The notes under the pieces: model-generated | The model's database searches: none | Told to the model about the DNA's origin: nothing | Seen by the model: the letters and a program-made list of their open reading frames with translations, nothing else | Program-made: the position numbers and the translations under genes | Shown: in pieces, positions 1-7,492 of the stretch | Numbering within the stretch: the stretch's first letter is position 1 | Layout: each line of letters starts with the position of its first letter | Source: Brytella acorum | Lineage (GTDB): Bacteria; Pseudomonadota; Alphaproteobacteria; Acetobacterales; Acetobacteraceae | Reading direction: 5' to 3' | DNA length: 64,000 bases | Assembly (NCBI RefSeq): GCF_029309905.1 | Contig: NZ_JARBJP010000007.1 | Span: 62,001 to 126,000 of the forward strand

Positions 1-35
1 TCCTGGATAACGGCAGTGATAAAAGCCTTGCTCAT
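1..35 (-). CDS. 5' end of an unidentified gene (partial)
   Basis: On the minus strand an ATG at 35 opens a frame reading MSKAFITAVIQ that runs off the window. A purine-rich AAGGAT lies about 13 bases upstream of the ATG. It diverges from the RgpF-like gene at 161, so the 125 bases between them should hold both promoters. Eleven residues are too few to assign a family. By context it probably belongs to the same polysaccharide island. Confidence 0.4.
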   Translation of the reverse strand, partial: MSKAFITAVIQ

Positions 36-160
36 AGAGGTCCGATCCTTGGCGATGCAGTCAGTCCGTCAAACAATAAAGGTTTGATACCGGAACATAC
101 TGACACAGGAACCAAATTTGTATCTTTTTTTCCGGCATTATCACGCAAAGAACCCAAGTA

Positions 161-1051
161 ATGACAGCGACCTGTCTTTTTGCACATTATGACCCGGTCC
201 CCACCATCGCGCCCCAGACGCAGCACCTGCTGCGACAGATCGTCGAGTGCGGCTACCGCGTACATGTCGCCCTCTCGGGTCATGACGACGCCTTGCTGGA
301 CGTGGCGAAGCGTATGTTTCCCGGTCTGCCCATCACCTTCCACCTGCGACCCAACGCGGGGCTCGACTTCGGGGCATGGCAGGATCTGATCGCCAAAGGC
401 GTCACGGAGGGGGCGACGGAAATCCTGCTGGCCAATGACAGCGTATTCGGCCCCCTGACGCCCCTGCCGCCGCTGGTCAGGCGTATGCGCGCCCGAAACA
501 CCGACGTCTGGGGTATGGTCGCCTCACGCGCCGTCGTCGATCATATCCAATCGTGGTTCATCGCGTTCAGCGCGGAAAGTTTCGCCCACCCTGCCGTCCG
601 GCGCATTTTCGAACAGCCCTTCGCGGACATGACCAAGGAGGAAATCGTTCTTCACGGCGAACTCGGGCTCGGCCTCGCCCTGAAAGCCGCAGGACTGCGC
701 GTCCAGGCGGCATGGGAGCCGAAACGCGGTCTGGCGAAGCTTCTTGCCACCAATCCGATGCACACCGACTGGCGTGCCGTCCTGAAATCCGGGCGCGTCC
801 CATTCATCAAAACCGAACTTCTGCGCGACAACCCCAGCGGAATTCCGGACACGCAGGACTGGCGCAAACTCATACCCGACCCCGCATTTTTCAATCCGGC
901 CTGGATCGACGCCTATCTCGCTTCCCATCCGCCACGTCCGGGTGTGCGACACGCAACATGGCGCGGCCGCCTCGTTCAGGCCGTCGCCGCCGAGGACCGG
1001 TGGTCGAGCCTCGCCCGTTTTGCAGCCGCTTCCCTCAGAACACGATCGTAA
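161..1051 (+). CDS. RgpF-like rhamnan synthesis / polysaccharide biosynthesis protein
   Basis: A 296-aa protein that resembles the Rhamnan_synth_F (RgpF, PF05045) family, whose members act in rhamnose-rich or O-antigen polysaccharide assembly. The clues are an N-terminal FAHYDP segment, then LRPNAGLDFGAW at about residues 65-76, then NDSVFGP followed by a DVWGMV...HIQSWF block at about residues 110-160. That order is typical of the family. There is no signal peptide or membrane segment, so it is expected to be cytoplasmic. Its last 76 bases overlap the end of the convergent glycosyltransferase gene (976-3726), so the two 3' ends share sequence. The exact sugar or acceptor cannot be read from sequence. 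Family assignment is from recognition, without a search. Confidence 0.75.
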   Translation: MTATCLFAHYDPVPTIAPQTQHLLRQIVECGYRVHVALSGHDDALLDVAKRMFPGLPITFHLRPNAGLDFGAWQDLIAKGVTEGATEILLANDSVFGPLTPLPPLVRRMRARNTDVWGMVASRAVVDHIQSWFIAFSAESFAHPAVRRIFEQPFADMTKEEIVLHGELGLGLALKAAGLRVQAAWEPKRGLAKLLATNPMHTDWRAVLKSGRVPFIKTELLRDNPSGIPDTQDWRKLIPDPAFFNPAWIDAYLASHPPRPGVRHATWRGRLVQAVAAEDRWSSLARFAAASLRTRS

Positions 1052-3726
1052 AAGGCGCTCAACTCACGAGCCTGGGTATCGTAATCCGACAACTGGTCCT
1101 TGAGCGGGTTCGTGTATGTATCGAACTCCCCGACCCGGCCGATGAGCGTGCCCATGGCGTCGGCCAGAGCCTGGGGATGACCGTTCAACGGGATGAGCGT
1201 GCCATTGACGCCGTCCGTGATCGGTTCCGCCTGCCCTCCCGGACTGGTGCTCACCACCCAGACGTCCCGTGCAAGCGCTTCGCGCACGGTCAGGCCGAAA
1301 CTTTCCTTCCATTGTGAGGGAAACAGCAGGACGTCGATCTCGTCATAGAACGCGTCCATGGTGTCCTGCGTATAGGCCGCCACGACGCGCAGTTCACCGC
1401 GAATGCCCCAGTCGACCCGATCTATCGAGTGAAAACCCAGATTGATCTTGTTATCGACGAGCGTCAGGGACCAGGCATTCTCCTCCAGCATGGCCGCCGC
1501 GCGCTTGAGCACACCGTAACCTTTGATATTTTCCGTCCCTCCCACGAACCCGAAGCGCAGCGGAGCCCCTGGAACACGCGCTTTGCGGGGCCGGGTCGGC
1601 CACCGGAAGCCGTTGCGATGAAGGGCTATTTTCTCGGGATCGACGCCATTGGCCACATAGAGCGCCCGATGCGTCTCGGACGGACTCAGCAGCAGGGCGG
1701 CGTTGCGCAGACCATGACGCATGACCGCTGCCCGGCTTTCGAGATGGGCCGCGCCCTTGACGCACTCCTGACAGATCCGCAGGTCTATTTTCTTCTGGAA
1801 ACAGTAACGTCCGTCTTCCCTGACCATGAACTGACGATCGCAAAGCCACCATGCGTCATGCAGGGTCAGGACATACGGAACGCCGCGCTCCTCGCACGCC
1901 CTGAGCAGCCCGACGCCGAGTCCCTGCAGAGCGTGGATATGCACCAGATCGGGCCGGAAAACATCGATCCACTCCGCGAAAACCGCGGCGGCTTCGGGAT
2001 TCTCGATCGCTCCGAGGGCATCTTCATTTTCCGACGCCCTGACAGCGAGAACATCGAGCCCCTCTGTCTGGTAACGCGATGCCGATTGGTCATACGCGGC
2101 GATGACATCCTGCCCCGTGAAGATCGCGAGCTTCATCTCGTAAGCAGCGAGACGCCGGGCCATCTCTTCAACGACGATCGTCGCGCCTCCGAACGAGAGC
2201 GGCGCGAAATAGATATTCACCAGCAGAACCCGGGGAACGGACCGATCCAGCGATGGAACGGGACCGAAGGCGGGGGCGACCTGCTCCCGAGCCATGGCCT
2301 GCGGCGCATAACGCGCCAGAACGTCCGCATAAGCCCGTTGACCGAGTCTGCGCCTGAGAGCCGCGTCGCCCGTCAGCCGGATGAAGGCGTCTTCCCATTG
2401 CACCTCGGTTTCTGCGGTCAGACCGTTTTCACCGCTCCGCACCACCACGCGAAACGCGGCGCGGGGAGAACAGATCGAGGGAAGTTCAAGAATAGAAGCT
2501 TCGATATACTTTATATTACTTTTGGCATCGTTGAAGCGCGTCTCTTCCAGAGGCGCGATGGCGATATCGGTGTTGGCGAGTTCCTGAAGATAGAGCGCGT
2601 AATCGAGCCCCTGACGCCGTTCGACCCTGTCACCAAAACCCTGCAACTCCTCGGGCAGGGAGACATCTCCAAAGATTCGAAGACATAGGGACGGCTCCCG
2701 CCGCATGGCACGTGCCAGTCCCCGCGAAGCGATGCGAAAATCGGCGTCATGCGTGTTAGTCCCGGAGCCGTAACAGACCCAGACACGCCCATCCCGGTCT
2801 GAGCGATGTTCACGGGCTGTCGTGGCAAAAGCCAGAGTCTGCGCATCCAGAGCGTTTTCAACAACGCGGACATCCTCAAGACCCGCTTCACGCATTGCTT
2901 CCGCGAGCGCATCCGTCGAAGCGATCCCGCGCCCGCAGGCCAGCATGCATTGCCGAAACAGCCCCACGCCAGACAGAAGAAGGTCGCGCTCCACCTGGGG
3001 AAGGGAATCTATATTTCCGTTCTGACGATATTCCGCAGCGTCGAAAATCAGATCGTCGACTTCCCAGACCGGATCGAGAGCGAGTCGATGGGCCTCGGAG
3101 ACGAGCGCCATGACCGAGTCGAAGCCCGGTGTCCGATAGAAAACGACATCCGTCGCACCCTGAAGGGCCGTCCAGGCCGCGCGACTCGCGCGCCAGTCCA
3201 CGACCGTCACCTGCCAGCCCAGTGTCTCAAGGGCTTCGCGCTTCTGCCACACACGGTACTTCGCGCACTGCTTGAGGCTAAGCTCCGCGATGATCACCAC
3301 ATGGCCGACCAGCAGATCAGGTGAGCGTATGACGGGCTGGCGATAGGCCTGAGCCGCCATGTTAATCCGTTGCTGAGCGAGGCGGAGCTTCCCTGGTTCG
3401 TCGCGCCTGACCAGCCGCTCCCACAGATGCCCCTCGCGCCAGATCTGCCGGAAACGCCCTGGCACTTCCCGCAAGGGACGCCCCGAGGGCAGACGCCCCA
3501 GGGAAAGCGCACGCACGAATCGCAGGGGCGCCGTTACACGCCAGGAAAGGGAGCGCTCACGCAGGGCCAGAAGCTCACGCAGCCCGTCGATTTCCGCACG
3601 CATGTCCCTGACGCGCAGCCCGGCAATATGATTGCTCGAACGATAGCTCCCGATCAGCTCGTCACGCGCGTTCGAAGGAAAAGGAGTTTCTTCGTGAAGG
3701 AAATCTTCGGCCGGCTTCTGTATCAT
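976..3726 (-). CDS. Two-domain glycosyltransferase (GT4-type C-terminal domain)
   Basis: A 916-aa protein with a short N-terminal helical segment ending in SWRVTAPLR, a linker common in bacterial surface-polysaccharide glycosyltransferases. It is followed by two glycosyltransferase-like domains. The first (about residues 140-490) contains EVDDLIF and ISIAPLE-like motifs (here IAIAPLEETRF) with DAKSNIKYIE. The second (about 505-890) is GT4-like, with LVHIHALQGLG, LTLHDAWW, FVGGTENIKGYG and FPSQWKESFGLTVREALA. The start at 3726 is preferred because the longer reading frame runs back into the terminator at 3774-3805 of the upstream gene. The first domain is clearly related to the central domain of the glycosyltransferase at 7493-10306. 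It probably builds a surface glycan; donor and acceptor are unknown. Confidence 0.8.
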   Translation of the reverse strand: MIQKPAEDFLHEETPFPSNARDELIGSYRSSNHIAGLRVRDMRAEIDGLRELLALRERSLSWRVTAPLRFVRALSLGRLPSGRPLREVPGRFRQIWREGHLWERLVRRDEPGKLRLAQQRINMAAQAYRQPVIRSPDLLVGHVVIIAELSLKQCAKYRVWQKREALETLGWQVTVVDWRASRAAWTALQGATDVVFYRTPGFDSVMALVSEAHRLALDPVWEVDDLIFDAAEYRQNGNIDSLPQVERDLLLSGVGLFRQCMLACGRGIASTDALAEAMREAGLEDVRVVENALDAQTLAFATTAREHRSDRDGRVWVCYGSGTNTHDADFRIASRGLARAMRREPSLCLRIFGDVSLPEELQGFGDRVERRQGLDYALYLQELANTDIAIAPLEETRFNDAKSNIKYIEASILELPSICSPRAAFRVVVRSGENGLTAETEVQWEDAFIRLTGDAALRRRLGQRAYADVLARYAPQAMAREQVAPAFGPVPSLDRSVPRVLLVNIYFAPLSFGGATIVVEEMARRLAAYEMKLAIFTGQDVIAAYDQSASRYQTEGLDVLAVRASENEDALGAIENPEAAAVFAEWIDVFRPDLVHIHALQGLGVGLLRACEERGVPYVLTLHDAWWLCDRQFMVREDGRYCFQKKIDLRICQECVKGAAHLESRAAVMRHGLRNAALLLSPSETHRALYVANGVDPEKIALHRNGFRWPTRPRKARVPGAPLRFGFVGGTENIKGYGVLKRAAAMLEENAWSLTLVDNKINLGFHSIDRVDWGIRGELRVVAAYTQDTMDAFYDEIDVLLFPSQWKESFGLTVREALARDVWVVSTSPGGQAEPITDGVNGTLIPLNGHPQALADAMGTLIGRVGEFDTYTNPLKDQLSDYDTQARELSAFYDRVLREAAAKRARLDHRSSAATA

Positions 3727-3740
3727 ATGGAACGTTATAC

Positions 3741-5024
3741 ACCTCGCAAGGTGAGGTGCCATGTGGTGGTGACAATAGAAAAAGCCGGGCACAAGGCCCG
3801 GCTTTCCTTCAACACATCCTGAAGCGGAGAATCAGCTCAGGTTGAAGTTGGAAGCGCTCAGATCCGTCACACCCACAAAGGTGATCTTGGAGTTGTCCGC
3901 CAGCTGGATCGTCGTGTTGCCACCAGCCACCGTCGCCGCATCCAGAACGTTATGCAGACCGCTGCTGTTCTGCAGGCCATAGCCATACAGCGCCATGATG
4001 TTCCCAGCAGCCGAGCCAAAGTCGGTGATCGTGTAGTCACCGCCAGCAAGACCATCCGTAATGACAAACAGGTTCGCCGCGCCCGAACCACCCGTCATCG
4101 TCGCATTGCCCGTGCCGCCAACCAGCGTATCGCTCGCCGAACCGCCAATCACCGTGTTGTCGCCAACACCAGCAAACGCATGCAGACCCATCGAAGCCGA
4201 CGAACCGTCAATCGTCTCGTTGCCGTCGTTGGCCACGAACAGCGCAGCACTCGACGTCGTGTTCACGAGCGCATCCAGCCCAGCCGCGCCAAAGATCGTC
4301 GCCGTACCAGCGTTGATCGTCGTCGTGCCCGTGCCGCTGATGAACGTCAGCGCGCCGCTGGCATCAATGTCGTTCGAAACGCCATGAACCACAAGCAGCG
4401 AGCTCGCCGCCGTGATGGTGTCGCCGATCGAGCCGACAACCGTTCCCGTGCCGCCGGAGAAGTTCACCGTCGAACCAAAGCCGCCAAACACGGTGCTGCC
4501 GTCGCCAACCGTGATCAGGTCGCTCGAAGCCGCGTCAACAACCGCAGCATGCGTCGCAAGCGTAACGGTCGACGAACCACCAAGCAGCGTGACCGTATCG
4601 TTGCTGCCAACCCCGTCGATCGTGTCCTGACCTTCGGAAACGACGTAGTTCGAACCCGAACCAAGAGTGAGCGTGTTCTTCGTGTCCATGCCCGTGGAAA
4701 TCGTCCACGAACCGTCGCTCTTGCTCGAATCAAACGTGCTGGTGCCCGCCGTGGCAACATATTTGCCAGACTGGTCGCCAACAGTGACGTCCGTGTTGCC
4801 AAGATTGCTGGTGAGAATGGACAGCGAAGAGCCCGTCGAGCCCGACGCATCAACCGTCACCTGACCATCAAGAACCGTCGAACCTTCAGAAGCAAGGGCC
4901 GCAACCACAAGGTTCGTATACGCACCCGTGACGCTATACGCACCACCCGCCGTCACAACACCCTGCAGAACAGACGCTCCACCAGGAAGCGTGTCCGAAT
5001 TGCCGCCAGGCTTGAGATCGAATG
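3741..5024. repeat. Direct repeat, copy A (1,284 bp, identical to 5682-6965)
   Basis: Read side by side, 3741-5024 matches 5682-6965 at a constant offset of 1,941 bases. Translations of several frames on both strands agree residue for residue, so synonymous positions match too. The tract covers codons 46 to the stop of gene A, the terminator, and about 33 bases beyond it. It ends abruptly in codon 45, after which the two genes are only similar. Confidence 0.95.
3774..3805 (-). terminator. Rho-independent terminator of RTX-like gene A
   Basis: A perfect 10-bp stem (3781-3790 with 3796-3805) closes an ACAAG loop, and on the minus strand it is followed by a run of five T. It lies 26 bases after the stop of the minus-strand gene at 3832. 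The same hairpin is present 1,941 bases further on, after copy B. Confidence 0.9.
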
Positions 5025-5157
5025 CAGCGAGGCTGTTTGAGGTCGACGCTTTGAGGATCGAGTTCTGATAGTCGATCGCCAGTTTCTGATTCAGACCACC
5101 ATCCACTGTGACCTGAACCGTCGTGCCTGAGGCACCGACGACGGTGATAATTGCCAT
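3832..5157 (-). CDS. Secreted RTX-like beta-repeat protein, copy A
   Basis: A 441-aa protein, strikingly rich in Gly, Ser, Thr, Ala, Asp and Val, with no Cys and no N-terminal signal peptide. The body is a run of beta-strand-like repeats. Near the C terminus GGSASDTLVGG-TGNATMTGG resembles degenerate RTX calcium-binding nonapeptides, followed by YTITDFG and a final ITFVGVTDLSASNF. This order is typical of type I secretion substrates in acetic acid bacteria, so export by a type I system is inferred. No secretion genes lie in the window. The start at 5157 is set by AAGGAG eight bases upstream; a longer frame back to 5241 has no such site. From residue 46 on it is identical to copy B, while the first 45 residues match at only 29 positions. 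Surface adhesin, S-layer-like or biofilm roles are possible but unproven. Confidence 0.8.
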   Translation of the reverse strand: MAIITVVGASGTTVQVTVDGGLNQKLAIDYQNSILKASTSNSLAAFDLKPGGNSDTLPGGASVLQGVVTAGGAYSVTGAYTNLVVAALASEGSTVLDGQVTVDASGSTGSSLSILTSNLGNTDVTVGDQSGKYVATAGTSTFDSSKSDGSWTISTGMDTKNTLTLGSGSNYVVSEGQDTIDGVGSNDTVTLLGGSSTVTLATHAAVVDAASSDLITVGDGSTVFGGFGSTVNFSGGTGTVVGSIGDTITAASSLLVVHGVSNDIDASGALTFISGTGTTTINAGTATIFGAAGLDALVNTTSSAALFVANDGNETIDGSSASMGLHAFAGVGDNTVIGGSASDTLVGGTGNATMTGGSGAANLFVITDGLAGGDYTITDFGSAAGNIMALYGYGLQNSSGLHNVLDAATVAGGNTTIQLADNSKITFVGVTDLSASNFNLS

Positions 5158-5264
5158 CTGTTTTGCTCCTTGGCTCTTTGCAGAACACCCAAGACTGAGC
5201 GTGAACAAAGATCGCCCAAATCTTCGTATCGGGACTAGCAAACGCCCCTACAACAAGCAAGCTT

Positions 5265-5295
5265 TTGTTAACCAACGTTAGGCGGTTGTTAACCA
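5265..5295. promoter_or_regulatory. Two TTGTTAACCA repeats upstream of copy A
   Basis: TTGTTAACCA occurs at 5265-5274 and again at 5286-5295, 21 bases apart (two helical turns). It contains TTAACC, the CtrA half-site type used by alphaproteobacteria. The repeats sit about 110-140 bases upstream of the copy A start and are absent from the equivalent place before copy B. A regulator-binding role is inferred. Confidence 0.35.
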
Positions 5296-5384
5296 GCAAG
5301 ACACAGCCTCGCCTTGCCTTCGAAAAGAATAGGAAATCGAATTAAAGTAAAACCGTCGGGAAAGTGGTATATTTTGCTTGCGCA

Positions 5385-5570
5385 TTTATAAAAAAAATAC
5401 TTAATATGTATATATTATGAAATAAATTATAAATACATTATTTATTTAATAAATATTTATATAAGTATTTATATAAGTATTTATATATATTCTATTTTAT
5501 AGTAAAAGTTTTTGAATATAAGGATATTTCATTTTAAATAACAAATATGAGCTTAATTTTTTCTTCCGCA
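5385..5570. other. Extremely AT-rich intergenic segment
   Basis: Between copy A and copy B lies about 615 bases with no credible gene. Its core is nearly pure A+T: bases 5401-5520 contain only 9 G or C in 120, in a window otherwise clearly GC-rich. It could be a promoter or silencer region bound by a nucleoid protein of the H-NS/Lsr2/MucR type, or a scar of horizontal transfer. The rest of the gap (5158-5384 and 5571-5681) is ordinary, apart from the repeats noted separately. Confidence 0.85.
5455..5488. repeat. 12-bp tandem repeat (ATTTATATAAGT, about 2.8 copies)
   Basis: ATTTATATAAGT at 5455-5466 and 5467-5478, then a partial third unit at 5479-5488. It is inside the AT-rich segment. Such short tandems can vary in copy number and so change promoter spacing. 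Confidence 0.8.
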
Positions 5571-5681
5571 AAAGTCGTGCCGCTATCACACATTATCCAG
5601 CACCTTCGATTCGGATGCATCTGCTAAACGCAGCGCCTCGAACATCGCATTCGCGACGAACGACATCTCTATCTCGCCCCA

Positions 5682-6965
5682 ACCTCGCAAGGTGAGGTGC
5701 CATGTGGTGGTGACAATAGAAAAAGCCGGGCACAAGGCCCGGCTTTCCTTCAACACATCCTGAAGCGGAGAATCAGCTCAGGTTGAAGTTGGAAGCGCTC
5801 AGATCCGTCACACCCACAAAGGTGATCTTGGAGTTGTCCGCCAGCTGGATCGTCGTGTTGCCACCAGCCACCGTCGCCGCATCCAGAACGTTATGCAGAC
5901 CGCTGCTGTTCTGCAGGCCATAGCCATACAGCGCCATGATGTTCCCAGCAGCCGAGCCAAAGTCGGTGATCGTGTAGTCACCGCCAGCAAGACCATCCGT
6001 AATGACAAACAGGTTCGCCGCGCCCGAACCACCCGTCATCGTCGCATTGCCCGTGCCGCCAACCAGCGTATCGCTCGCCGAACCGCCAATCACCGTGTTG
6101 TCGCCAACACCAGCAAACGCATGCAGACCCATCGAAGCCGACGAACCGTCAATCGTCTCGTTGCCGTCGTTGGCCACGAACAGCGCAGCACTCGACGTCG
6201 TGTTCACGAGCGCATCCAGCCCAGCCGCGCCAAAGATCGTCGCCGTACCAGCGTTGATCGTCGTCGTGCCCGTGCCGCTGATGAACGTCAGCGCGCCGCT
6301 GGCATCAATGTCGTTCGAAACGCCATGAACCACAAGCAGCGAGCTCGCCGCCGTGATGGTGTCGCCGATCGAGCCGACAACCGTTCCCGTGCCGCCGGAG
6401 AAGTTCACCGTCGAACCAAAGCCGCCAAACACGGTGCTGCCGTCGCCAACCGTGATCAGGTCGCTCGAAGCCGCGTCAACAACCGCAGCATGCGTCGCAA
6501 GCGTAACGGTCGACGAACCACCAAGCAGCGTGACCGTATCGTTGCTGCCAACCCCGTCGATCGTGTCCTGACCTTCGGAAACGACGTAGTTCGAACCCGA
6601 ACCAAGAGTGAGCGTGTTCTTCGTGTCCATGCCCGTGGAAATCGTCCACGAACCGTCGCTCTTGCTCGAATCAAACGTGCTGGTGCCCGCCGTGGCAACA
6701 TATTTGCCAGACTGGTCGCCAACAGTGACGTCCGTGTTGCCAAGATTGCTGGTGAGAATGGACAGCGAAGAGCCCGTCGAGCCCGACGCATCAACCGTCA
6801 CCTGACCATCAAGAACCGTCGAACCTTCAGAAGCAAGGGCCGCAACCACAAGGTTCGTATACGCACCCGTGACGCTATACGCACCACCCGCCGTCACAAC
6901 ACCCTGCAGAACAGACGCTCCACCAGGAAGCGTGTCCGAATTGCCGCCAGGCTTGAGATCGAATG
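5682..6965. repeat. Direct repeat, copy B (1,284 bp, identical to 3741-5024)
   Basis: Second member of the perfect direct repeat. It begins with the ACCTCGCAAGG sequence beyond the terminator and ends in codon 45 of gene B. Both genes have exactly the same length, so the repeat is colinear with no indel. Confidence 0.95.
5715..5746 (-). terminator. Rho-independent terminator of RTX-like gene B
   Basis: Same hairpin as at 3774-3805: 10-bp perfect stem, ACAAG loop and a T run on the minus strand. It lies 26 bases after the copy B stop and is part of the perfect repeat. Confidence 0.9.
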
Positions 6966-7098
6966 TCGCGAGCCCACCCTTGGCCTGTGCGCGAAGAATC
7001 GAGTTCTGATAATCGGCGACCATCTTCTGGCTCAGGCCGCCATCCACGGAAACCTGAATCGTCGCGCCTGAAGCGCCTACGACAGTAGTAATGGACAT
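5773..7098 (-). CDS. Secreted RTX-like beta-repeat protein, copy B
   Basis: A 441-aa paralogue of the product of 3832-5157, same length and same architecture: short N-terminal region, long Gly/Ser/Thr/Asp-rich beta-repeat body, degenerate RTX motifs, and a C-terminal ITFVGVTDLSASNF tail typical of type I secretion substrates. Residues 46-441 are identical to copy A. The first 45 residues differ at 16 positions, and the upstream DNA is unrelated. The start at 7098 is set by TTAGGAG about nine bases upstream. Different upstream regions with identical mature bodies suggest two expression patterns for the same product. Alternatively, recent gene conversion may have homogenised an older pair. Confidence 0.8.
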   Translation of the reverse strand: MSITTVVGASGATIQVSVDGGLSQKMVADYQNSILRAQAKGGLATFDLKPGGNSDTLPGGASVLQGVVTAGGAYSVTGAYTNLVVAALASEGSTVLDGQVTVDASGSTGSSLSILTSNLGNTDVTVGDQSGKYVATAGTSTFDSSKSDGSWTISTGMDTKNTLTLGSGSNYVVSEGQDTIDGVGSNDTVTLLGGSSTVTLATHAAVVDAASSDLITVGDGSTVFGGFGSTVNFSGGTGTVVGSIGDTITAASSLLVVHGVSNDIDASGALTFISGTGTTTINAGTATIFGAAGLDALVNTTSSAALFVANDGNETIDGSSASMGLHAFAGVGDNTVIGGSASDTLVGGTGNATMTGGSGAANLFVITDGLAGGDYTITDFGSAAGNIMALYGYGLQNSSGLHNVLDAATVAGGNTTIQLADNSKITFVGVTDLSASNFNLS

Positions 7099-7492
7099 AT
7101 CGCTAACTCCTAAAGCTCTTCTGCTGTGGATCACCGGGCATTAGAGCCCGAGGCAACAAACCAAGAGCGGCTTATATTTCGATCACTTGAATTCAGTCTT
7201 CTGGGGAGAGATGATTGACCTCATCGTTCTGCACGCCGTTTCCGGGGAGTTTTTGACTGCGAATCCTCCTCCCCAAATGCTCTCCATGACGGTTCACCCT
7301 ACCGCGATTTTCTTAATCAAAAGTTATCGGAACACCCGGGAATTCTCCCTCCATTCCGAAATAAAGTCTTTTTAAATCCACAACTTAATAAGAATTCACC
7401 TGAGGCGGGAGACCGTTTTTTACAGTCGCGACACTCGCATGATAGAAGAGATGCGCATGTTCAAACGATGTCATGTCTTAACGAGGTAACTC
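7099..7492. other. Divergent intergenic region between copy B and glycosyltransferase
   Basis: About 394 bases separating the minus-strand copy B gene from the plus-strand glycosyltransferase. A 62-codon frame at 7187-7375 has no ribosome site or recognisable product and I do not count it as a gene. The segment 7360-7400 is locally AT-rich and may hold promoters for both sides. No clear operator or hairpin was seen. Confidence 0.6.

Noticed and set aside
1429-2688. 419-codon plus-strand frame opposite the 916-aa glycosyltransferase
   Set aside because: No domain, no ribosome site. It lies entirely within a convincing gene on the other strand.
3727-3792. Longer start for the 916-aa glycosyltransferase
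   Set aside because: The added residues would be encoded by the terminator of the upstream gene.
3952-5040. Long Arg-rich reading frame on the plus strand through RTX-like gene A (and its twin at 5893-7071)
   Set aside because: It is the complement of a Gly/Ser/Thr-rich gene. It has Arg/Asn-rich composition without domains and no ribosome site.
5455-5488. CRISPR-like repeat
   Set aside because: A 12-bp direct tandem without spacers, and no cas genes.
7187-7375. 62-codon frame upstream of the 937-aa glycosyltransferase
   Set aside because: No ribosome site or recognisable feature, and composition is that of intergenic DNA.
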